NCBI RefSeq assembly: GCF_009730915.1
Contig: NC_052487.1
Location: 434,001 to 498,000 of the forward strand
Direction of reading: 5' to 3'
Source of the DNA: Dioscorea cayenensis subsp. rotundata
Taxonomy: Eukaryota; Streptophyta; Magnoliopsida; Dioscoreales; Dioscoreaceae
DNA: 64,000 bases
Below the pieces are notes generated by a model. It saw only the letters and a list, made by a program, of their open reading frames with translations, was not told the origin of the DNA and did not search any database. The translations under genes were made by a program, and so were the position numbers. The number at the start of each line of letters is the position of its first letter. Within the stretch, counting starts at the first letter, position 1. Below, piece by piece: positions 54,794 through 64,000 of the stretch.

Positions 54794-55698
54794 TTGTGTT
54801 GTCTTATTTGAACTCAATTGTTAGTTGTTACAGAAAAACAATTCCAAGTTAGACATGGGTTGTCGTCTAACAAGAGAGAGCACACGCAGCTCCTCCTTCT
54901 AACATGATAACAAATATGATTCTTAACTGACAATGCAGGATTCCAAGCTACTTTCACACCTGATCCTGAGTTTCCTCTGTTTCCTTGGGAAAGATTATGA
55001 TCATTATTTGTTTCATTTTCGTTGCAATTGGCTATTTTACAGGATTACGATGTTGTCTATCTCTTACTGCTTAAATGGTTTCTGTTCAATCATATATTCT
55101 TCGTAATAGACTTGATCACTTGAAATGATACTACTGTGATACACCTTCATGAGAATGTCTGCATGCAGTAGTGACCAAGTTCCCGTGGAACTACAATTGA
55201 CATTTGCACATTTCAAATCTAGTAATTATACTATTAAAAAAATAATAAAATAAATGCTGCCAGAAAGTAATATCTCAATTGAAGTGATATGTAAAGAAAA
55301 AATTGGTGATCAGAGCATATAGCTAACATCTCCACACTTTTTATCTTGTTGGCAGAGGAGGACAATGGAACTCTGGCGGACAGTGCCACAAAGAAACTGA
55401 ACCCATCTTTAATGGAACTTATCTTACCAAGTACCCAGGGAAGATGAAAGTTTTAGAACAAGTGCTCAATCAGATGGAAACACCAGTAATATACCTGAAT
55501 GTCAGCAGACTCACAGACTACAGGAAGGATGGACACCCTTCAATATATCGAAAAGAATACAAAACACCAGAGGAACTGCTCGCCGCTGAGACAACTCAAG
55601 ACTGCAGTCACTGGTGCCTGCCTGGAATACCTGACACCTGGAATGAGCTACTCTATGCTTCTTTGCTGAGCCATGGTAAAGGGTCCTGGCAGAGATGA
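52304..55698 (+). CDS. TRICHOME BIREFRINGENCE-like protein (TBR/TBL1 type)
   Basis: Five exons (52304-53208, 53500-53692, 53798-53991, 54191-54349, 55356-55698) give 597 residues. A short cytosolic tail and a signal anchor ([20 protein letters not shown]) precede a long low-complexity linker. The TBL domain starts at [19 protein letters not shown], with GDS motif [15 protein letters not shown], then [26 protein letters not shown], and the DxxH motif [21 protein letters not shown] proteins are Golgi O-acetyltransferases or polysaccharide-binding proteins acting on xylan, mannan or pectin; [10 protein letters not shown] points to the TBR/TBL1-2 branch, linked to pectin and secondary-wall cellulose. 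The linker holds three 27-residue repeats and a Gly-Ser run. Both catalytic motifs are intact. Confidence 0.93.
52529..52771 (+). repeat. three 81-bp coding tandem repeats in the TBR-like linker
   Basis: Units 52529-52609, 52610-52690 and 52691-52771, each 27 codons beginning [11 protein letters not shown] and ending with (A/V)TAL plus one residue. Units 1 and 3 are the most alike. Each carries an N-glycosylation sequon (SNVTA or SNATA). Confidence 0.95.
54762..54791. repeat. (ATT)n in TBR-like intron 4
   Basis: About ten ATT units in the 1-kb fourth intron. No element structure is visible around it. Confidence 0.9.
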
Positions 55699-57920
55699 AC
55701 AATCATCCAGTGCCATGCAGTTGCAGTTAGTTTCTGCTATCTGTAGCTATATATATATGCATTCAGGAAAGGAAAACCACTGAAGAGTTTTCCTGTATAT
55801 TCTTTTTATTATCTTTTTGGGCATACTAGTAATTGTACTCCATTACATGATGGAGGAGATTTACTGGAAAGATTTTTACATGAGGATCTGTTTTCTGAAA
55901 TGGAAATGCAAAGAAATAAATTTTGCTGCCATTGTCGCCAACATTAATATTACAGTTACTACCACCAGAATTATTGAGATATATATAACATGCCAAAACA
56001 GAAGTAAAGACAGGATTTTATTCTATGAACTGAGAGCTGAATGGAGATAGAGAGATCCAATATCATATCATATGAGAGTGATATATAGGGTCTCCCTTTT
56101 GCCGTTTTTTGACTTGCCGGTGTGCCATGCAACTCAGACCAGGAGGAAGTTCAGAGTTCCTTGTGTCCGGTGAAGCATGAACAAGCTGAGTGAGATACGA
56201 ACAGCTTGAAGGAGAAAGAGAGAAAGAAAAGGAAAAAAGGAAGGAAGCCTTATCTTCCCATCTGACATCTCTACTCCAAAGAAGCTGAAAATAGGCCTCT
56301 TCTTGTCAAGAAGATGAAGAAGAAGGGCCATCATCTTCATCTGGCTGTAATTATATGAGGGAGGAGTTTGGTTTGGTAACCTCCAACCACCATCCATCCG
56401 TTGGGGGATCTAAATGTAAGCCATTAGAGATTTTGGAATCTGAACGTTTTGGCTTTAAATATAATAAGTAATATTGGGGCAGGAAAGCAAGTGGGGGCTA
56501 AGGTACCTACACTCTCCCAAGTGCTCATTGCCTTTGGACTGCATGGCAAGTAGCATTGTTGTGTTGTGCTTTGCAACATGGAAAAATCAAACCGAAATGA
56601 CGTTCTTGTCCGTCCCTCAACCAGCAGTCAGAGCAGAGCAGAGCAGAGCAGAGCAGAGCAGAGAGGAGGGCATTTTGGACACTTGCTTATTTTTTAGTTG
56701 AACAATGAGTTATTTATTTTATTTATTTTTGTACCTGTACATCCACTAATAAGCTCATGCTTATCAACAACAACTTCCTTTGACCTCCTCTCACCTTTCC
56801 AATCCACTCACCCAAAGTGACTAAGCTTTCTCTTTATTAATCAGTTTGTGGCTTCTTGACTTTTCTTGGACAAAGCATATAATTTCATCAAAACAGAGCT
56901 TTTATTAAAATAAATAAATATACAAATAAATGTTGAGTGAAGCCAGAGCAGCAGAGCGCCAAGTATAAGTTGTTGTTGCTGCTGATGATGATGAAGCACG
57001 CTATAAATAAAAGGTATTTCTGAAAAAAAGAGTTTTTGAGGGTGGTGCTGCGCATCCACTACTACACTACCAGGCATCAATAACAATGGGATGAGATGAA
57101 ATGAAGTGGTGGGAAAGTGTCAACTTTGAAGAACACCTGTCGAACGGTGAAGTTCATGGCTGAAAAAAAGCAAATTTCCCTTTGGAATTTTGCCTACTGT
57201 TTATTTTATTATAATCCTCAAGCAAATGGCAGTGGTGATTAATTAATTACCTTCTCACCTATGCACCCAATGATAACTACTAGACTAGCTCCAGCTCATT
57301 ATCTTCCTTGTCGTTGCTGTCGCTTATGCATACAGTGAATGCGGAAAAGATGTGATCCTAACTCCTAAGTAAGTAATGGTTTTATTGTTGCACTGTTCTT
57401 CTAATTAAGAAATAACAAGGACCAATGAGTCAAATAGTGAGCTCGTCTGAATTTAATTTGGTATTAAAATCTCTCCTGCAATACGATAAGATAATGGTCT
57501 TTTATCCTCTTCTCAATTCAAAGAGGTGAGAGTTTACTTAAATAAATAGTACTAAAAAAAATTAATATTAAATAGATTGTTAATAATTTGTTTTCGTGAG
57601 GCCATCACACCAATCCTTCCTCGATAACACATAAATGGTTTTGTGTAATTATTAAACTAACAAACATAGACAATGTTAACATTATTGTGGTCATTGGTGA
57701 TGTTGACCACAGTGGGATTTGGAGGCAAGGCAACAAGTTCAGAGCAGGAGAGACTAAGTTAGTTGGGAAATAAATCCAAAGGAGAGGACTTGTTCGAACC
57801 CAACCAGTTGCAGAGAGTGGTTGATTGTTTGGCTTCAATAATCAGAACCCGCGCTATCCTAATTATAACTAACAAACAAAACGATCCGTGAATCATCCAT
57901 CCATCCATCCAAAATTGAGA
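55699..57920. other. 2.2-kb intergenic region
   Basis: Includes the TBR-like 3' UTR, an AGAGC pentamer repeat (about seven units) at 56631-56662, GTTGTTGTT near 56970, and a CATC run just before 57912. Minus-strand frames near 56134-56397 and 56841-57086 are open but unrecognised. Confidence 0.55.
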
Positions 57921-57926
57921 ACCGCG

Positions 57927-57950
57927 AAAACCCTTAAACCCTAAACCCGC
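57927..57950 (+). promoter_or_regulatory. telo-box-like motif in the PNPase leader
   Basis: AAACCCTTAAACCCTAAACCC, within 30 bp of the start codon. Telo boxes (AAACCCTAA) sit near the transcription start of many plant genes for translation and organelle gene expression and bind Pur-alpha or TRB-type proteins. The motif is seen; the role is inferred. Confidence 0.55.
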
Positions 57951-57955
57951 TCTCC

Positions 57956-60900
57956 ATGGCGGCAGCTGTCCGCCGAAAGCTCACTCCTCTGCTCGCCGCC
58001 GCGCCTCACCTACTCGCCCGTCGTCGCCATTGGATTCGCTCCCACTGCACCAGCCACCTCGGTTTCCTTTCCCGATCACCGCTCTCTGAGCCCGAAGTGG
58101 ATGCCAATGCCTCCCCTGTGCCCGGCGTGAAGGTTCTGGAGTCCTTCTCCGAGGAGTTCGAGATCGGATCCCGGATTATCACGATCGAGACCGGCAAGAT
58201 CGCCAGGTTCGCCAATGGCGCCGTTGTTATCGGGATGGGCGACACCAAAGTCCTTGCCACCGTGGCTTCATCCAAAGGTGACGGTGTCCGGGACTTTCTT
58301 CCTCTCACTGTATGTTCTTATTAGTCACTCTCTGCTCTCCTCCTTTTATTTGTGAACAAGGAAATTGAAGCTTTGAAATTCGTTGGATTGAGATACATTT
58401 GCACTTAATTTTGCTTGCTGGATTGTTTCCGACTCCTTGTTTAGTAGGGTATGACATTTAGTGTTCGATGTGCAAAGGTAAAATCTACATAGATTGCTCA
58501 TCTTTTGATTTCTCTTTCTGAGTGTTTATATGCTCAGCCTTTATTGACTCTGGACAGCTCCAGACAATTTGAGTTATTACTCAGGGATTCATAAGGTAGA
58601 CCTTTTTAAGTTTGTCATGAAGAAACCAAAAATGAAGAAAAAATGTGTCAGTGCTAGAGTGTTATTTGCCTTTGAGTTATGAATAGAATCAAATCTTCAC
58701 CTTCTGCTGTTCTCTACAACACTCATTCTGTGTTCTATGTAACACCTTTTGAACAATGTATAGTTTCTTTTCTTCTCATTTATAGTTCAAGGTTTATGGG
58801 TTTTGGTGAATTACTCTATTTCAAGTGACTTGGAGTTTGTGCGTTGCTCACAAGGTTGATTATCAAGAAAAGCAATATGCTCAAGGTATCATTCCGACTA
58901 CATACATGCGGAGAGAGGGTGCCCCCAAGGAGCGGGAGCTTTTATGTGGTCGTATCATTGACCGTCCTATTCGCCCGCTATTTCCTGCTGGCTTTTACCA
59001 TGAAGTCCAGGTTTTCCTTTGGCCACACTTCTCTTCTCGGATTCATATTTTAAATTTATCTGTAGAGCTCACTTTTGCACTTTTGTTACCTTGTTTTAAC
59101 TTTATAGGTCATGGCAAGTGTTCTATCCTCAGATGGCAATCAAGATCCAGATGTGATGGCAGCTAATGCAACCTCTGCTGCTCTCATGTTGTCAGATATT
59201 CCTTGGAATGGGCCCATTGGTGTGATACGTGTTGGGAGGATAGATGGCCAGTTTGTTTTTAATCCTTCTATGGATGAGGTGGAGTGCTAGTCCACGAACA
59301 ACCATTTCAGTTACCTTTTGTTTACCGGGGAAGGCAGTTATATTATATCTCATAATTCAATTCTAACTTGCGCTATATGCTCTTTGGTGTATTTTGCAGC
59401 TCAGCTCCAGTGATCTCAACCTAGTCTATGCATGTACCCAAGACAAAACGCTCATGATTGATGTACAGGCTCGTGGAATCTCAGAAAGGGACCTAGAAGC
59501 TGGGCTGAAACTTGCACATCCTGAGGTTTGCTTTGTCAGTTTAGCTGGAAATATTCGCTAGTGAATAGAGCTAAGGTAGATGGTTTGAATTTTAGGCTGT
59601 CAAATACATTGAACCTCAAATTAGATTGGCTGAGAAAGCTGGGAAACGAAAGAGAGAATATAAATTATCTATGATCACTGAAAGGACAATTGAGAAGATA
59701 AAGAGCTTGGCAGAAGGGCCTATAGAAGCTGTCTTTACAGATTCTGCCTATGGCAAGGTAAATTATCTGTTTTATCTTCACTATTCAAATGGAAATTTTG
59801 CCTCCTTTTCATATGTTAAATTCCTTTTTTCCTTAAATGTAAATTACTTTAAAATGGCCTGATCTGCATTAAACTCAGCCAGATGTTTGCACTCCTTTTA
59901 ATTTCTTATGTGTTACTAGTTTGAACGTGGAGAAGCTTTGGATAAAATCACACAAGATGTGAAAGCAAAACTTGAAGAAGAGAATGACGAGGAGAGTTTG
60001 AAAGTTCTGCCGAAGACAGTTGACATGGTTCGGAAAAAGGTATAACCTTTTCTGTTTTCCAAGTAATTTCATGCATGGTGTAGTCAGCTAGAAATGCCAA
60101 GAAAAACCAGAATTGACTTGCTTTCAAACTTGTTGCTGTTTCATTTATGAATATATTTACACCAACTGAATCTTTCAGATTAATTCATTGCCCTTTCTTG
60201 TATACTAGGCAATTATTTTTAAGCATGGTGTTTGACATAATATTTCCAGTTGGGCTGCATTTTCCCTTGATACACAATGCACATATCTGCTTTAAGTTTG
60301 TTGTTGTAATGATATGTATCTCAACAGATTGTGCGTCGAAGGATTATTGAGAAAGGCCTTAGAGTGGATGGCAGACGCCTTGATGAAGTTAGGCCTTTGT
60401 TTTGTGAAGCTGGTACATATCCCATTTTGCATGGATCATCACTTTTCTCGCGCGGGGATACTCAGGTGCAGCTCATGTTTTCCTCCTTTTCTTTTGGTTT
60501 CCTTCTCATCAAATAAAATTATATGTTCATTCAAATGTGCCTTCAAAGTGGCTATTATTAGTAGGCATTTTTTCCCCCTAATCTTTTTAAATCATAATGT
60601 AGGTTCTATGTACTGTTACCCTGGGGGCCCCTGGTGATGCTCAAAGATTGGACTCTATTGTTGGTCCTCCCACAAAGCGTTTCATGTTGCACTATAGTTT
60701 TCCTCCATTCTCAATCAATGAGGTTGGAAAACGTACTAGCTTAAATAGGCGTGAAGTTGGGCATGGTATGAATTTATTTGTTTATAAGAACCTTAAAGCA
60801 TCTTATTTAAGCAGACATGTTGTATAACATATACTCCCTCTGTCCCATTATAGTGTCCATTTCTAGAAGCTTTTCATGTCCCAAATTATCTATCCACATA

Positions 60901-63900
60901 CTTAATTTAGATGTTAATTTTCAAATTCGACCTTACTAATTTATTTAAATGCACTATTCTTCACTATTGCCAACTTAAATACACAAGTTTAGTGGATGGA
61001 GAAGGAAATAGGTAAATTGGGAAAAGTAAGTTAAATGTTCATAAAATTTTTAATTCTAACTACTTTTTTTACTTTTTGTGAAACGGTTTAGGTGGACACT
61101 TATAGTAGGACGGAGGGATATTTATTATTGGGTCCCTTGATATAGTTCCTTTGAATTTCTTCAACTCTTTTTGGTTTTCTTTATGATAGTGGCCTGAAAA
61201 CATATAGCGTTGGTGGTGAATCTAAAACATGAAGGAATAATTTTTTTAAGTATGAAGAACATGGACAAGTGTCAGCTAATATTACCGAGCATGCAACGTT
61301 TTTAGTGTGTGACATTATTGATGATTTTCATATGTAGAAAGGATTACATTTGAATGTATCAGTCAATCAATTCTATGTCCCGTTTGGCACTTCATAACTG
61401 TGATATTTATATTTGAAATTTTTTGATGTGTTAGTGTTAGACAAAGCATAATTATCACCCCATTTTTGTGTTGAGATCTGTTGGAAGTTGTCCTGGTATT
61501 CTTATTTGATTGTCTGCAGGCACTCTTGCGGAGAAGGCTTTGCTTGCTGTATTGCCTCCAGAAGATGAATTGCCGTATACCGTCCGTATCAATTCAGAAG
61601 TGATGGCCTCGGATGGATCAACGTCAATGGCAACTGTATGCGGAGGTACTGCATTTTGTTGGCTTTTGTTTGAGATTCAAACATGTGGTATGTGTCGATC
61701 AAGCTGCCTGTAACATTTTTCATTGTGAAATCTATAGGGAGTATGGCATTGATGGATGCAGGCATTCCACTAAGGGAACAAGTTGCAGGTGTATCAGTTG
61801 GCCTTGTTAGTGACGTGGATCCATCCACGGGGGCAATAAATGATTATTGCATTCTGACAGATATTTTGGTAAGAGTTCACAAATAAGTTTGGTTTTGAGC
61901 AATCTAACTCCCGCTGCTGTTGAAATACTTCTTTTACTCTCATTCCCTTTCTGTCACTCTCCCCCTGACAAGTTGAAGCACTTCACAACATGCCATAAGT
62001 GTCAATTTTTCATTTGAAAAGAAAAACTTTAGAAGGATTTTATTGTTCGTAGACTCCATGCATCTGTTAGCGTGATGCATCAATACGACCCAGATTCAGA
62101 TTATGTCCTAGTCCATATTCTCAAGTAATTTCTCAGAGTATGAAATGAATTCTCTGTCACTTGTGTAGATGTGTGTGAGCTGCATTTCCTATTATTTCCT
62201 TGATGAATTCACAGGGTCTTGAAGATCATCTTGGTGACATGGATTTCAAAGTTGCTGGAACACGAAAAGGGATTACTGCAATTCAGTTGGATATAAAACC
62301 TGCTGGAATTCCTTTAGACATAATTTGTGAATGTCTGGAACCTGCCCGGAAGGGTCGCACCCATATCCTTAACAGGATGGAGCAGGAGATCGATTCAGCC
62401 CGTACAACCCATCATGGAAACCCCCCACCAGGTTCAGTTTCATTTGTTTTATATGCTTATTGTTGTTATTTTTTGTTTGTTATGCTAATTTTACTGTATT
62501 TGTATTTTGTTTCCAGTTTCATTGAGGTATAGTAATGATTCCCTGCGGCGTTTACTTGGGCCTTTAGGCTCGCACAGGAAAAAAATCGAACAAGAAACAG
62601 GTGGTTCTCCTAACTGTTTTCATTATTTTTGCCCTTTCATGGACTACATGTCTCATAAGGGTGGGATGCATATTCTCCTAGTTACAGTGTTCATGTCAAA
62701 GTGCATTGGTCAGTGCACATGACGCTAATGTGCTTTTTCTTAAAAAAAATATTTAGGAGCAAGGATTGCTGTTAGTGATGGGACAGTTACTATTGTTGCT
62801 AAGAACCAGATGATCATGGAAAAAGCTCGGGAGAAGGTATCTTCTGGTAAACTCTAGTTGTTTGGCAGACTGGAGTTTAACTCCTGATTTCTCTGTGGCA
62901 GCTTGATTTTCTGGTTGGACGTGAGATTGAAGTTGGTAGGATTTACAAAGGTGTTGTTACGTCGGTCAAAGAATATGGTGCTTTTGTGGAGTTCAATGGT
63001 GGACAGCAAGGCCTTCTGCATATTTCAGAGTTGTCACATGAGCAGGTATTGGGCTGATAGAAAAATACCTGAGTTTATTCTGTGGGATTTGGTTTGTGTT
63101 TTTAATAAGAGTGTTGGCATTTTTTGTCCTTGTTTCTGCATATTTTTATTGTTGTTTGCCAGACCCACCACCTCTTTTATTTAGTTTTGTATGAGAGAAC
63201 AGGCTATATATAAAATGCGTTGATGGCAAAATGCCCTTTATCATCTTTATGCCTTAAGAATATTTTTGTGATAAGTTCATAATATCTTGATGCAAACATT
63301 TGTTTTTTCCCCTTTAGGTTCCTAAAGTCTCTGATGCTGTATCTGTTGGCCAAGAGCTGTCATTGATGTGCATTGGTCAGGATGTCAGGGGAAATATTAA
63401 ACTTTCTTTAAAGGCCACTTTACCGCAACGCGGATCCAAGACAAAGGATGCAGAAGAAACTCACGATCCTTTTGCTCCCACAAAACAAATGAATGTTTGG
63501 GCCTCGGTGGAAAACGTGTCTGTTTGTGAAGAAAATGACGAGGCTAGCAATTCAAACGATAGTGAAGGCGATGAAACGCATACTGCCACGCACTCCACAT
63601 CATCAATAGTAATTCGAAGTGCTTCTGAGTGTGATGCTCGGGATATTTCAGCTACTCAACATATCAAGAAGAAGAAGAAGACCAGACAGACCACAAAATC
63701 TACCCCAAGGCCTTATGACAGATCTTCAAATGACAAGAGTGGACGCAGAAGTGCTGTGAGCTCAACTCAAGTTAGAGTTAAAAAAGAGAATGATAACTTT
63801 CAAACCATCTTACACTCCTTTGTAAAGGATGATGCTAATAATGAGAAGAAGCCTATATCTTCTGGATTAAGTAAGGTAGATGCATCTTCTTTGAGGCTGG

Positions 63901-64000
63901 GAGACATAGTCACTGCAAAGGTATGCCAAATACGGTCTCATGGTCTTGTTCTAGAGTTGGGCGGTGGAATTCGAGGAATGTACAAGTTTGAGGTGCGTCC
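57956..64000 (+). CDS. PNP: polynucleotide phosphorylase, mitochondrial type (3' end outside window)
   Basis: Fifteen exons are visible: 57956-58309, 58855-59010, 59108-59278, 59400-59525, 59596-59757, 59920-60039, 60328-60465, 60603-60765, 61520-61645, 61738-61868, 62215-62431, 62517-62600, 62757-62836, 62902-63045, 63318-63992 (949 codons so far). An Arg-rich presequence ([18 protein letters not shown]) is followed by the first RNase PH domain ([40 protein letters not shown]), a helical linker, the second RNase PH domain ([47 protein letters not shown]), KH and S1 ([20 protein letters not shown]) domains. A low-complexity tail leads to a second S1-like start ([20 protein letters not shown]). 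Together with the presequence, this fits the mitochondrial rather than plastid enzyme. It degrades RNA 3' to 5' with phosphate, trimming mRNA, rRNA and tRNA by-products. Intron 8 holds a Stowaway MITE. Confidence 0.95.
60834..61118. mobile_element. Stowaway-type MITE (Tc1/mariner) in PNPase intron 8
   Basis: About 285 bp beginning CTCCCTCTGTCCCATTATAG after TA, and ending ACTTATAGTAGGACGGAGGGA before TA. Ends are inverted repeats of the Stowaway consensus (CTCCCTCCGTCCC) with a TA target duplication. It is AT-rich inside and codes for nothing. A few mismatches between ends suggest moderate age. Confidence 0.88.

Overview
The window is nuclear DNA from a flowering plant. The genes are split by short, mostly GT-AG introns, AT-rich intergenic DNA separates them, microsatellites are frequent, and the mobile DNA consists of plant element types (MULE, LINE, tRNA-derived SINE, Stowaway and hAT MITEs). 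Every recognised gene has its closest relatives in plants. I cannot fix the species from sequence alone; AT-rich third codon positions and introns argue against a grass, leaving a eudicot or a non-grass monocot.

Layout, left to right: the 3' half of a GDSL-type esterase (+, 0.9-2.0 kb) with an unexplained opposite-strand exon at 0.4-0.6 kb; a WW-domain DEAD-box RNA helicase (+, 2.8-8.1 kb) whose fourth intron holds a GC-rich hAT-type MITE; an SBP1/BOI-type RING protein (-, 9.5-11.6 kb plus an upstream leader); a multi-pass membrane protein of unknown function (+, 15.6-19.2 kb); an element-rich island at 19.6-23.1 kb (SINE, LINE, MULE); the U3 snoRNP protein MPP10 (+, 23.7-27.9 kb); anthranilate phosphoribosyltransferase (+, 29.3-33.0 kb); glutaredoxin GRXC1 (-, 33.8-34.9 kb); organellar NADP-isocitrate dehydrogenase (-, 35.7-40.3 kb); an LRR receptor kinase resembling At5g45780 (+, 43.6-47.5 kb); a conserved 71-residue protein of unknown function (-, 48.1-50.0 kb); a TRICHOME BIREFRINGENCE-like protein (+, 52.3-55.7 kb); and mitochondrial-type polynucleotide phosphorylase (+, from 58.0 kb, running off the right edge).

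These are independent housekeeping and signalling genes, not a cluster or pathway. Loose themes are RNA metabolism (helicase, MPP10, PNPase) and organellar metabolism (anthranilate phosphoribosyltransferase, ICDH, PNPase). For the complete genes I placed splice sites by hand and checked that phases join without stops. The exceptions are stated: the MPP10 exon 3 donor, the SBP1 exon 2 acceptor, and a few start codons.

I found no sign of a wholly new genetic system. The most useful observations are a splice acceptor that appears to have moved in the SBP1 gene, a duplicated splice donor in GRXC1, a clean MITE and a clean SINE with target duplications, a LINE/MULE composite carrying a 21-bp minisatellite, coding tandem repeats in the TBR-like and tryptophan-pathway genes, a four-codon upstream ORF, and recurrent short tandem duplications inside introns.
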